Shown here piece after piece: positions 42,271 through 53,900 of a stretch of 64,000 nucleotides of DNA. Position 1 is the stretch's first letter; each line of letters begins with the position of its first letter. This DNA comes from Strobilurus pachycystidiatus (taxonomy: Eukaryota > Basidiomycota > Agaricomycetes > Agaricales > Physalacriaceae). Below the pieces are notes generated by a model. The model saw nothing but the letters and a program-made list of their open reading frames with translations. It was not told the origin of the DNA and searched no databases. Location of the stretch: the NCBI GenBank assembly GCA_019915135.1, contig JAHLMK010000012.1, positions 496,001-560,000 of the forward strand, given 5' to 3'. Made by a program: the position numbers and the translations under genes.

Positions 42271-42785
42271 TTGTCGTCACTATGCCTATCTATTGCGTGC
42301 AGTTCTCTCCTTGATCATATCGTGAACGAAGTTCTGGTCGGCAGGCCCTCAGGACATCCCATTATCTCGTGTTTTCTCCTGTCATCAGGTAGGATATCTT
42401 TGTTTTCACCGCCCAGCAAGCAATGACTAGTCAGGGCTGATACATTCGTTCCAGTTTGGTCAAGTCGAAATGGTCCACTCTCTCATTGTCTCAGGATGAA
42501 CTACGACTGCGGCAATTATTGTGTCTTGTTTATGCAACAATGGGCTTTGCTGTTGCGTCTCTGGGTGGCCCGGTGTTTGGCCAAAGTACCAACCTCATGT
42601 GTTTGGTTGAAGCAAAGTCAGGGGCTTCGCTCACCTTTCTTACCCACTCTCCACTCTCACCTTCAACACCTTCACACGATTATCTACCACCAGCTCCCAG
42701 GCGGACGCTTACTTGTGAGTGTATTCGCTATAGATTGTGCGAGTCTTGGCTGAACCTAGTAAAAGTTCTTTCTTGATACTTCAAC
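42271..42785. other. 5' flank of the disordered-protein gene
   Basis: An overlapping set of small open frames (42456-42776) without recognisable motifs. Best regarded as promoter and leader of the gene starting at 42786. Confidence 0.35.
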
Positions 42786-45220
42786 ATGAATCCCAACATG
42801 AATCTCAACACGAACTTCACGCCCAATAACACCGCATTCCCGACTGCGAATCATTTTGGCGTCCAATTTCAGAACGATAACGTGTCTCGTGAGTACCACC
42901 GTGCTCATCATCGTGAAGAGATGCCAACTAACCGGTTCCAAGAAGATGTGCCGCAGAGCGCGCACCCCATGCAGAGCATGGTCAACGCAACACCCAACCC
43001 GTCCTACAACCCCGCGCCTCACAACAATGGCAACACCATCCGACTCACGTCCCATCTTACACTGAATCTTCCTCCTCAATATTCTACTCATCTTCCGCCG
43101 CAGCAGCGGCAGCCAACGTTCTTTAACGCACCGCCTTCTCAGGCTTCTCATTTCCTACCACCTTCTCACCCGTCACTGCGCAACCAACAGCAGATTCCCG
43201 CACAATATTATCCCCCGGCCCAGGCCCAACCATGGTCTAATCATCGGCCATTCCCCGTTCCACATTCAGCGCGAACTCCGGTTCAATCACAGATTCCCCC
43301 GACCTCGTTCAACTTCCAGCCCCCACAGGCCCCCTACGTCCCTCATCATGCCTATGGTCAGGCACTCCAGGCGAATGCTCAACCTGGGCCACTCATCCCA
43401 GCGCGCCCTTACTCCGACCCATTTGTCCCTCCCTCCTCGAGACCGCCACCGGGCCACCGCTATTCATCTGCTCCCCAGACACACCAGGCCCCCTCGTCGT
43501 CAATTTCTGTTGCTCAGCCGTTACCGTACGGTGCGGTTTCGAGTCATACTCCCCAAATACCGGGTCCTCCTCCTCCTCCTCCGCAAAGTTCGAGTATGAG
43601 CGAGTGGGATAGCGGGACATATATGCGGGCTGATCCAAATGTCCAATCCGCAACATTCACTTTTGACACGAAACCTCCGAAACAGAAGGGACCGGGGAGA
43701 CAGAAGGCGCCTGCAGAAAAGGTTCGGGCGACGACGGCTTCTGGTGATGCGCCCTTGAAGAAGACAGCCAAAGGCGCAACCACATCGCGAGCGATCTCAG
43801 GTCAAGCCGTCGCGACGCCGATAGACTCATCGAACGCTGACGAACCGACACTTACTCTTGCCCCATCAATTGAAGCAACATCGTTACCGCCTTCATCGAT
43901 CCCAGATGGAGGTGATGCCGCGCCCTGGGCTGAAGACACCGAATTCCAGGATAATACTGAAATAGTGTCTCCCAAGAAATCATCGAGCGCAACAGTGGAT
44001 GCTCGCCAGACCTCATCCCGGCAAAACACTTCCGCTATCGTTCCTCAATCCAGCACTCCTCAAAGGGCAACCGAGTCTATTCCTCCGCCATCACAATCAC
44101 TGGAAGACCGGAGGATGACCAACTCATCTGGTCGTCAGTCGGCTCAACACGACCTTCCGCCCTCGACAACAATGGCGCCTGCTCCCGTGGATCCGTTCCC
44201 GCCCTCGTCCGCGGTTCGCCGCCCATCCCGTGCTCCTCTACAGCCTCCGCGCGAGGTCGACCATCCACGGCAGACTATGCCTCTACCTCGACGAGATCCA
44301 GCGCGGAGACAACAACCGTCAATGGCGCAGTCTAATGCCGATAAGGAGAAATCCATAGTGGCCGACGCCAGTCTTCAAGGTCAAGGGGTGCAGAACACAC
44401 CTCCTCGAGCCCACGTCTCTCGTGCTCCTCAAGTTGCCGCGGCCTCCCCGGAACGGAGGTCGTCAAACCCCTGGCAGTTTCCGGAAGAGTGGTTGCCGGA
44501 GGAGCTGCAGTTTCGTGAAGATTCGGCTGGGGCCGTCGTATCGGAAAATGCCCCAGAAAGCGCCGTCAATGGAGAAGAGCCTCGAAAGAGGGCATTGTCT
44601 GTTGAACAAGACGAGCAGGAGGAGGAGAGAGTGGCAAAGCGGCAAGATCTAGGCTTGGACGACGATAATGCGGACGAAGTTCCCGAATTTATTGAAGCAT
44701 ATGGGGTGAGTCCTACTTTCTGTTTCCCGCATTGAACGTGATACTAATTCTGGGATAGGACACAGAGTCACTTCACGAGTCGCATGATACTGGGATAACA
44801 GAGAAGCTTCTTGAAGTCACTCCGGCCGACGAGGTAGGTGTCCAGTCCTTTGCTCCGTATGTGATGCTGAGGGCAATATAGGATCCAGTCCTGTCCACCG
44901 ACCAATCCGAAGATGGCACGATTGCTGAAGTTCAAGCTAGGTATGCCAAGTTTCCATAGCACATTAATCGAATCCTAACTCTCATCTTCCGTAGTGTTGA
45001 AGCCCTCGTCCCTCCTCAGCCTGAGGTTAGCGCACCGAAGGATGTGGTGCCCCTAGTCCCGGGCCTATCAATTGCGGCTCAGACTTTCCAAAGGGTTTAC
45101 GCCAAGAAACAGGCGCACGATCGGGATGAGACTGAGTACGACAGGCTGGCAAAGGCGCTGGCCGATATCCTTCACGGACAGAGGACCCTTGATCCTCGTG
45201 AACTGACTCGAATGGGATAA
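42786..45220 (+). CDS. Pro/Gln/Ser-rich disordered protein of unknown function
   Basis: A long first exon from the ATG at 42786 (MNPNMNLNTNFTPNN) to about 44705, then three short exons (about 44760-44831, 44881-44939 and 44995-45217) and a TAA at 45218-45220. The protein is low-complexity: Asn-rich at the start, Pro/Gln/His-rich through about residue 300, a basic AT-hook-like patch (KGPGRQKAPAEKVR), then acidic. The last exon carries a small charged helical stretch (FQRVYAKKQAHDRDETEYDRLAKALADIL). No enzymatic domain was seen. The composition resembles transcriptional co-regulators or condensate-forming proteins, but that is inference. I do not recognise the gene. Confidence 0.7.
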
Positions 45221-46196
45221 AGTATCTTGTCTACTACCTGTAATACTATTTGGTTATACTTGTAATGCGTACTGTAATGTGCTACAAAAAATGATCTCGA
45301 CGCTCTTTACTAGTTACTAGTGATACTCTCAGGCATTGATTGACTGTATTGTTTGGCGCACCGGTCACACACAGAGGCGCGCTACATTAATAACTATTCA
45401 AAGACACGAGAGGAAGAATTCGTCGTGATTTGTACTTAGTCAAAACAGAACACGACAAGCCAACTTCGCATACACATCGCTGTCTGCACATTGTTTTCGG
45501 TGTTGTCGTCGTCGCTGTTGCCGCCGCCGACTCCTCGATAACCCGGCCGTGTCCGAGCAGGAACATCTAACTTGTCGAGGAGATGGAGGAAGAGCAAAAG
45601 TGGAGAAAGAACAGGGAGAGACGCCCAAAAGCTTGAGCGCAACGTGAGATATGAGCCAATTTGTGAGAGGCCATGTCAAGGGCCATGTAGGCATTGTAGC
45701 ACGATGCAAGTATAAAGAGTAAAGGCGTGCCGTGTCGCCCTTTGCGCAAGTCTCCTTTTGGGAATGCCGAATGTTGCCGATGATTTGGCGTTGTCGGAGC
45801 TGAACTCCACCCTCATGAGTCATGAATTCGAAAGCTGGGCATCTTGAAGCTCAAGATATGCTCCCCGAGTTACCAAGTCTGATGCGTTCTGAACTGTCAC
45901 CATTACTCCGATTTTACAGGCCAATTTTTCCCTACATGATTGATTGTCGGAAGTGCGGTCTGACAGTGAATCTTGATGGCTGAGATTGAAGCTTGCCCAG
46001 AGCTGATTCAAAGACGCCGGGGCCAACTCAACCAGATCCTTGACAACTACCACTCATCTCCGACGAACAACCACCTCAGCTCTGCGAGACGCCTATCGAT
46101 CTGTAGTCATCTGCAAGTAAAGCAGTACGGCGAGTGCGCTATTCGTTTCCACTGAACTCAAAGTTCAGAGTCTCATGAGACTTACAATCGTTACAG
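45221..46196. other. Intergenic
   Basis: It contains the third block fragment at about 45490-45620 and the promoter of the oxygenase gene. The minus-strand open frames here mostly follow the repeat and match no family. Confidence 0.35.
45490..45620. repeat. Third, short fragment of the duplicated block
   Basis: TGTCGTCGTCGCTGTTG, then CGTGTCCGAGCAGGAACATC and CTTGTCGAGGAGATGGAGGAAG, recall the junction segments at about 33910-34010 and 41050-41150. It carries no permease coding sequence. It shows that this segment is dispersed locally. Confidence 0.55.
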
Positions 46197-47705
46197 ATGG
46201 CAGATCCTTCTAGTATGCCAACTAAGGCAGCCCGCTTGCATCCCGTCATCGCGTTCCTGGAAATTAATGAAAAGATAAACAGCTCTGACGAATACACCGT
46301 CGTGCAAAGCACGAGAATCACCGAGACTCTAAACAAAATCCTCTCGGTCCCTTATACCTCATTCTCCGTCTCCTTTGGTAAGTTCAATAGTAGAGAATTT
46401 GGCACGAAGGAGGATCCTGCCGCCTTCGGAACGGTCAGAACTCCCAACGTCGATAAACTCCTCGAGGTGGCCACCAAGACCCCTTCCATGTTCGGCAGGG
46501 GTCCCGATACAGTCATAGATCTAGACTATCGTCGCGGCTACGAGATTGAGGCCAAGGACATTGCCAACTCCTCCGACATTCTTCCCGAACCATGGCAACT
46601 CCAGAGCACCCTTTCCCGGACATTGTTCGTTGGGAAGAGTTGCCGCCTCCAATTGTACAAAGTCGCGGTGTACAAAGCCGGCGGTCATTTCGATTGGCAT
46701 CGCGACACCACGCACGGCCCTAACCACCACGGTACCCTTCTTGTCGCCCTCAACACGGCCTGGACGGGTGGTGACCTTGTTCTCCGCGATCGGGGCGTCG
46801 AAAAGAGCTTTGATATGCGACCTCGCAAAAGTGGCGACGGGAAAGGCGACACAGCTGCGAGCACGAAGGATGTCAAGGAGGGAGAGGATGCGGATATGAT
46901 CGTTGACCCCACTGCCGAGATCCAGGCGGTGGCTTTCTATACAGACGTCGAGCATAAGGTCGAGCCCGTCGAAAAAGGCGTTCGCATCGTCCTCCAGTAT
47001 GACATTCTTCTGGATGATCCCGTTCGCACGAGCGGTGACCACGATAATCTGGAGGATATGGAGGATGAAGAGGAGGAGGATGATGAGGAGAAGGAGGATG
47101 ATGAGGAGAGCGACCGAGGCGAAGACGTTGAAGTTTTTGGTGGCGCCCGATATGCCTACAAGGAGCATTACAACAAGAAGTCTGCGGTTTTCCGCCCGAC
47201 TCGCGTGGTCGCGGAGAACGAAAAGAGTCTGGACAAACTTGTTGCGCTCATTCAGCGCCAGTTGGACGGAGACCGGGATGCGGAGGTCGCCCTTGCCCTT
47301 CACCACCTCTATCGCCAAGAGAGTATTCTACCTCAGTACCTCAAGGGTATTGACGCCTTGATCTACGACAGGCTCAAGGACCACTTCGAAGTCTCACTTC
47401 ACCCGGTCATCTTGACTGCGACTGGGGACCCGGGAGGCTACATACCATCGCCAGGTATGCATGCCTACAAATGTGTCGACGTCCAGGACAACGGGGATTC
47501 AGAAGACGAAGAGCGGATGAACAAACAGCGGAAACGTCCTACGAACGGAAAGTTCCATCTATACGATGCTCATGACCTCAGGGAGATCTATTCTCAGGAA
47601 TACATCGAGTATACCGGCAACGAATCGCAGCCAGGTGAATGCAAGTATTTCGGCGGAGGGATGTTTCTTCGTGCACTGCACAAGCGAGCCAAGGACACCG
47701 AGTAA
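46197..47705 (+). CDS. 2-oxoglutarate/Fe(II) oxygenase-like protein
   Basis: Single-exon gene of 502 residues from the ATG at 46197. A double-stranded beta-helix signature is visible. LQLYKVAVYKAGGHFDWHRD gives the HxD pair (His168, Asp170); DVEHKVEPVEKGVRIVLQYD gives the distal His253 and the 2-oxoglutarate-binding Arg263. This layout is that of prolyl-4-hydroxylase-like oxygenases. An Asp/Glu-rich tract at about 284-310 interrupts the C-terminal half, and the remaining 190 residues are not recognised. No signal peptide was seen, so the protein is likely cytosolic or nuclear. The substrate is unknown. The start is the first ATG, with stops upstream in frame. Confidence 0.78.
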   Translation: MADPSSMPTKAARLHPVIAFLEINEKINSSDEYTVVQSTRITETLNKILSVPYTSFSVSFGKFNSREFGTKEDPAAFGTVRTPNVDKLLEVATKTPSMFGRGPDTVIDLDYRRGYEIEAKDIANSSDILPEPWQLQSTLSRTLFVGKSCRLQLYKVAVYKAGGHFDWHRDTTHGPNHHGTLLVALNTAWTGGDLVLRDRGVEKSFDMRPRKSGDGKGDTAASTKDVKEGEDADMIVDPTAEIQAVAFYTDVEHKVEPVEKGVRIVLQYDILLDDPVRTSGDHDNLEDMEDEEEEDDEEKEDDEESDRGEDVEVFGGARYAYKEHYNKKSAVFRPTRVVAENEKSLDKLVALIQRQLDGDRDAEVALALHHLYRQESILPQYLKGIDALIYDRLKDHFEVSLHPVILTATGDPGGYIPSPGMHAYKCVDVQDNGDSEDEERMNKQRKRPTNGKFHLYDAHDLREIYSQEYIEYTGNESQPGECKYFGGGMFLRALHKRAKDTE

Positions 47706-47830
47706 ATAAACTGTATATTTATTTACCTTGATTGCGAGTTAGAAGTTCAAGCCTAGAACAACTCCCAGTTACGAGGCCCTAAAAAGTGTTACAAATAGTG
47801 TATATTGGGAGAATAATCTAGATGGAGACA
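47706..47830. terminator. Convergent 3' ends (oxygenase and MPDU1)
   Basis: Only about 125 bp separate the stop at 47705 on plus and the stop at 47831 on minus. The region is AT-rich (aataaactgtatatttattt), fitting 3' processing signals for the plus-strand gene. Confidence 0.4.
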
Positions 47831-48836
47831 TTAGTCCAACTTTCGAGACCACTTCCTGCTGCCCGAAGACGGCGTTCCAGGACGAGAGGAAGGTGTCTGA
47901 GGTCTGGATGGAGTAGATGTAGGATTTTCGTACGCCTGCACCTTCTCTGGGATGGGCTCCGCAACCTTGGCCAGGTTTGCCTGGACTTTGACTTCGATGG
48001 GAGCCTTGTCCGCCTTGCCCCAGTACAACCACAACTGCACACCGAGCAACAGGTTGAGCACCAGCGCCAGCGCGAAACCGGTCAACACGACAGGGTCGCC
48101 GACCTCCTGCGACGTGGTGAAGAGGCGAGCCGCGCAGCCGATCACCTGCGAGATGACCGCAAACGCAGACAGCTGCCCCGTGGATCCCGCCCGGTAGTTC
48201 TGCGCAATCTGCGGCAGCTTGGAGAACAGCGACAGCGGCAGCGTCGCCATCTGGAGTATGGCGAGGGTGTCCTTTGGTAACGTGTAGAGCGTGGCGACGG
48301 CGCCGGTGAGGCCTGCGGAGACGAGGCTGATCTTGCCCGTGGCATTAGGGGAGAAGAACGTGATAAGGAGGGTGATTATCGCGTTCTGGACGGTCAGGAA
48401 GAAGTTCTCGCCGTAGGTGGAGAAGGGGAATTCGTTGCGGAAGGAGTAAGTGAGGGTTATGGCGTAGGAGAGCGTTTCCATGATGTATGCGGGCAGCGAC
48501 AGGCCGCGTGCTGAACGCGCTTTAAGGACTGGCCAACGCTACTTTGTCAGCGATGAAGGCAGTGAACAAGTGCGGCGACTCACTGAGGAGGACCTGGGGC
48601 ACTTTGACGATGCTACCCCCGACTACAATGGCAAGTCCCAAGCCTTTGGAGATTGAGTGCTTTATGCAATCCACGTCTTCGAAATTCAATTGTTCGACAA
48701 GTGACGTGTAGCATTGCTAAAAATGAGTATATGTCAAAAGAATGTTGCTCTCAAAGCCGAATTCGCGAACCTCGCCGACGACGGACACGCCGAGATCCCG
48801 CACAAAGGGCGGCAGATTTTGAGTGAGCGTGCTCAT
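47831..48836 (-). CDS. Mannose-P-dolichol utilization defect 1 (MPDU1/Lec35) homologue
   Basis: Start ATG at 48836 (MSTLTQNLPPFVRD), a first exon ending near 48771, a second exon (QCYTSLVEQLNFEDVDCIKHSISKG...), then the main exon from about 48520 to the stop at 47831. Two PQ-loop motifs are present (IVKVPQVLL and FSKLPQIAQNY), with several hydrophobic helices between and after them, as in the MPDU1/PQ-loop family. The C-terminus is a hydrophilic Ser/Thr/Pro tail. Family members sit in the ER membrane and are needed to use dolichol-phosphate mannose and glucose in N-glycan and GPI-anchor assembly. Length and motif spacing fit well. Confidence 0.87.
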
Positions 48837-49017
48837 GGTTCGAGGGAAAGGTGGATAGTGGTGGCTGTGCTGGCTGTGGATGCTTGTCAAGTACCACCAC
48901 ATCCAATCTTGATCCAATCCCTCAAACCTGCATGCTTTCCCTAACTCGGCGCGTGGCAATGTGGATCCAATTTCCCATCACCTACGCTAGCTTCGCGCCC
49001 CCAATCTCTACCATAAA

Positions 49018-50446
49018 ATGCCTCTTTACTCGTGCACCGTCCCAGGCTGTGGCAACCCCGCCTTGAGAATGACCTGGGGAGCGTGTGCCGCGTGTTCACA
49101 ACGTTTCTGTATGAAGCATATCAATCCATGCCCTTCTCACAACTGTCCCACGTACGAGGTAAGTGATACATTCCAACTGTCGCATCGTAGTTGAGCTGAT
49201 TTGGTGCTTCTAGTCGGATGCAAAGGCTTTTGACGCTGCCACCAAGCTCGCGCTCGAACAAGAATTTGCTGCCATCATCAGGGACGTAGACATAGATGCA
49301 TTGGCTGAACGGGCGTCTTCTCTTCGCAACGGAATGCCTTGCACGGTTCCGAAGCTCTCCACGGAAACCCTTCGCGACCTTCCTCGTGGAGGCATGAATA
49401 TTCATCTTACCATCTCCTTCGAGGATGGTGTCAAATGGATTTGTCGCCTCCGTCGCGAAAATTCAGTAGTCCTCCCCCCCGCGCTACAAGATGCTGTCGT
49501 ACGCAGTGAAGCAGCCACTCTCCAGTATCTCCATGCACACACAACGGTCCCTGTTCCCAAAATCTTCGAGGTTTCTCTTCCTTCGACTTCTAACGCTGTC
49601 GGCCGAGGCTACATTCTGATGGAGAAGATCCGCGGGCGCGCGATGGATTGGTATGACCTGGATCTGACAGCGAAGACGAAGATTCTGGAGCAGTATGCAG
49701 ACATCTTTGCTTCGCTCTACGAGCATACCTTTCCTCTCATAGGGTGCTTGCAGCAGGCAGACCCACCTGTCGTCGGTCCCCTTGTTTCTGAGGAGACAAC
49801 AGATGTTGTTGACGAGCAAATCCGCTACTTGGGGCCTTTCGAATCCATGTCCAGCTACCTGTCCGCGACAGTCCAGAGCCGCATCAAACATACCTTGAAC
49901 GGCGAATGCAATCCGCAGGCACTCGATCCATACTTGGCACTTCTCGAAGTCGAAAGTACCATCCCACTTCTTTCTCCGCGTCGTGCTCCTCCTGCCTTTT
50001 ATCTCAAACATATGGACGACAAGGGCGACCAGGTGCTCATTGACGATGACTTCAATATCAAGGGCATCATCGACTGGGAATGGGCACAGACCCTTCCGAA
50101 AGAGCATGCATTTTGTGCACCAATGTTCATGATAGGCATAGGCGCGTACTACGATGGAAAGGACGAGCTCTCTCCCGCCGAGGCCCTCTTTGTTCATATT
50201 CTTGAGCGTAAGGGGCACGCCGAGCTTGCTAGCTGTGTCCGCAATGGCCGCGTCGCTCATCGGCTGGCACACACCATCGACACAATGGTCTCCGCGGATG
50301 ATCTACCAGTCCACTTGCGAAGCTTTCGCCGCTTGACTCAGGGCGTTGATCAAGAGTGGGATGCCTGGAAATCGGGTGCGATGAAGAGATTGAAGTCGGA
50401 TGCTGGTCTGAAAGATCTTGTTGACGCCATGTCCTTGTCAAATTGA
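49018..50446 (+). CDS. APH-like kinase family protein with N-terminal Cys/His motif
   Basis: Exon 1 (49018 to about 49159) starts MPLYSCTVPGCGNPAL and carries a Cys/His cluster (C-x4-C, C-x2-C, C-x2-H, C, C) that could bind zinc. It then splices at about 49160-49213 into the main exon. The rest follows the fungal aminoglycoside-phosphotransferase-like fold: SFEDGVKWICRLRR; SEAATLQYLHAHTTVPVPKIFEV; GYILMEKIRG; KHMDDKGDQVLIDDD in place of the canonical HGDxxxxN loop; and IIDWEWA with the metal-binding Asp. Fungal members are numerous and mostly uncharacterised; resistance to aminoglycosides should not be assumed. The loop Asn is replaced by Gln, so activity is uncertain. The gene is divergent from MPDU1 across about 180 bp. 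Confidence 0.8.
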
Positions 50447-50979
50447 TGGTGTTCGGCGACTTGAATTTTCGTGCATCTTGAGAGTAGAAGATGGAGATCA
50501 TGGGCGAGCAACATGTGGATGCTGGAAGATCTTCGCGTAAATCGGTACTGACAAGCCCAAAACAATTCGGCTACTGCGGTATGTACTTCCTAGTTTTCTA
50601 GTACATAGCGTGAATATAGGCACAACAGATGGAGCACAGTGTTAGCACGACCGTACATGCAAGGCGATGGAAGCAAGCTAACGTCATGATCATCCCAATG
50701 AGTTACTCCCGACTAAGTGACTTCTCCGAGTTTGGTTACAGAGAGCCTTCGCATTCTCTTACTTCTCTAGCAGCACTTCCTTTCATTCACTTACACGTCT
50801 CTCAGAGCCTCCCAAATTTCAGGGACGCAAACCCGCCTTTTCCTAAGATCAAGGCGCGTGATTCTGATTTTCGGTGGCAACGAGCGACACAGCCACACCT
50901 TGCTTCATTTACCCCCACATCGCCGTCGTCGTCGGCGTCGGACACGGTTATCTCTACCATTACGCGATAATCCTTAACG
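50447..50979. other. Intergenic, promoter of the kinesin gene
   Basis: Between two plus-strand genes. Open frames in it match nothing recognisable. The stretch just before 50980 is the likely kinesin leader. Confidence 0.4.
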
Positions 50980-53900
50980 ATGGCGGAGGCTGGGGACGGC
51001 AACATCAAGGTCGTCGTGCGATGTCGACCCCTCAACTCGAGAGGTGCGTGTTGGGCTCGTTTCCGCCATGCCCGTTCTCGTTGACCCCATGGGCAGAGTT
51101 GGCGCGCGGCGCAAAGCCCCTCATCAAGATGACGGGGAACCAGACGATTATCGAGCCGCCGGAGCATGGCTCGTCGCAGGACTCGAAGCGCGCGACGGAG
51201 CGGAAGCCCATGGCGTTCAGCTTCGACAAGAGTTACTGGTCGGCCGGGCCGCGAGATGAGCCCGGATACTGCTCCCAGCAGACGCTGTACGACGACCTCG
51301 GCAAGGAGCTCCTCGACCACGGCTTTTCGGGATTCAATGCTTGTATTCTGGCTTGTGCGTCTGTCTCTCCACATCGTCCCCGCACTGTTCAGATTGCTCA
51401 TGGACTGCCGTAGATGGACAAACTGGTGCGTAGCGGCGATAATCGACGGGAGTGATTGATTTATTTGGCGATCCAGGATCTGGAAAGTCGTACAGGTGTG
51501 TTTACTAATTTGTGGCCGGCCGAGCAGAGCTAACGCGTCTCCACAGTATGATGGGATGTGAGCAGCGCCTCTTCACTTTCCAATCGTTTCGCTCAACGCT
51601 ATTCCAGACGGTCCCGACAAAGGAATCATTCCCCTGACCTGTTCCGAACTCTTCGTTCGCGTGAATTCGAAAAAGGCCGCGGATCCAAATCTCAACTTTG
51701 TTGTAGAAGTGTCATATATAGAGGTGCGTCCTACGTTGCAAGTCTCGTCCTCGCAATAACTTGTGCCTTCAATTTTAGATTTACAACGAGAAAGTGCGGG
51801 ATCTACTGAACCCCAAGAACACCGGAAATCTACGTGTTCGCGAGCACCCAAGCTTAGGTCCCTACGTGGAAGATCTGTCCAAGCTGGTGGTCAGCAGCTA
51901 CGACGAGATGATGACGCTCATGGACGAGGGAAACAAGGCGCGGACAGTGGCCGCCACAAACATGAACGAGACATCCTCTCGGTCTCATGCCGTCTTCACT
52001 CTCCTCCTGACGATGAAACGACACGACGTTGACACGAACATGGACACGGAGAAAGTGTCGCGTATCAGTTTGGTCGACTTGGCCGGATCCGAGCGAGCAA
52101 ATTCTACTGGAGCTACCGGACAGCGATTGAAAGAGGGTGCCAATATCAATAAATCGCTGACCACGCTCGGAAAGGTCATCTCTGCCTTGGCCCTAGCCAG
52201 CGCGGCAGATGGCAAGAAGGGGAAGAAGGGCAAGGCGGAAGAGTTCGTTCCCTACCGAGATTCCGTGCGTTCGATGCTTCGGTTATCAACGCGTCAAACT
52301 GATCTCATTGGACGCAGGTGTTAACATGGCTCTTGAAGGACAGCTTGGGTGGTAACTCGAAAACCGCTATGATCGCTGCCATCTCCCCCGCAGATTATGA
52401 AGAGACGCTCAGTACGCTGCGATATGCCGACCAGGCCAAGAAGATCAAGAACAAGGCTGTCGTCAACGAGGATCCCAATGCCAAACTTGTGCGCGAGCTC
52501 AAGGAGGAACTGGAGATGCTCAGAGGCAGGTCGTCATCTCTGAGCGTCCATGTCCTTACTAACTTCACATTCCCCCAGCGCGCGTCACTGGCTCATCAGG
52601 GGAATCCACCTTCGATCCAAAGGTACCGCCCGAGAAGCAGAAGGTCACCTACCAGACGAAGGATGGTCGGATTGAGACTGTGACAAAAGCGGAGCTCCAG
52701 GAACGCATGGAGTCGAGCGAGAAGCTGATGCAGAGTCTCAACGAGACTTGGGAGGAGAAGATGGAGAGGACCCAGGAGGTGCAGAAAGAGCGAGAGAAGG
52801 CGTTGGAGGAGCTGGGTATCACGGTGGAGAAGAACTTGGTTGGTGTACATACGCCGAAGAGGGTACGGTCTGCTCTCCAATTTTCAAGGCCATGTTGCTG
52901 ATCGTGTTTGTAGATGCCGCATTTGGTCAATCTGGTATGTTGTGGCGTTTCTTACCGATCTCATTTGCTAATCAGTTCGATGCGGCTGTTTCAAGAATGA
53001 GGGTAAGGAAATCATGAACCTCTCTTCATATCGAAGCGGCTAACGGATTCTGCAGATCCTCTGATGAGCGAATGTCTGATCTACCAGATTAAACCTGGGA
53101 AGACCCTGGTACGTACTTGTTTCCGTCACTCACGAATACTATCTAATCTGAATCCAAGGTTGGCCGTCTTGACAGCGAGCAGCCCGCTGCCATACGACTG
53201 AGTGGAGATAACATCTTGGAAGAGCATTGTTACTTCGACAACGTTGACGGGAAAGTTGTGATCTACAGCTTGCCCGACAGTGCGACAGTAAGTATCAAAC
53301 ATGACCAAGAGACAGCAGATGCACTAACGCTTATTCTTAGTTCCTGAACGGAAAGCAATTGACTCCTGGACAACCATATAAACTCAAGTCTGGTTTCCGG
53401 ATCATCTTGGGTATGTCATAATCCGACCGATTTCATTCCTTCGAGCTGACCTTTCTTTTCTAGGCGACAACCATGTCTTTCGTTTCAACAATCCAGAGGA
53501 AGTTCGCAAACAGCGTAATAGGGCGACAATGAAGTCCAATCTGCAGCACGGGATCACTGCTGCGGATATTGAAGGAGGCACAGAATCTCCCGCTACGCGC
53601 GCCGAGTCCACGACGTCTTCAACGGAGGACAATGTTGATTGGACTTTTGCTCAACGAGAAGCGCGTTTGGCCCGCCTTGGTCTTGATCCCACCCTGGACA
53701 ACTTGCCCGACGAGGATCTCAACAAGCTCTACGAGAAGATTACGCAGGTGAAGACGATGCGAGACCACAATCTGAAGCCGCGTCCCGAGAGCAGCCTCAG
53801 TCAGGCAGACGATATATGGAGTGACGCCGGGCGACCGTCTCCTAGCGATGCCACAGCGGACGACACCAGTGTCGATGCGGGGAGCCCGGAGATTGACGCG

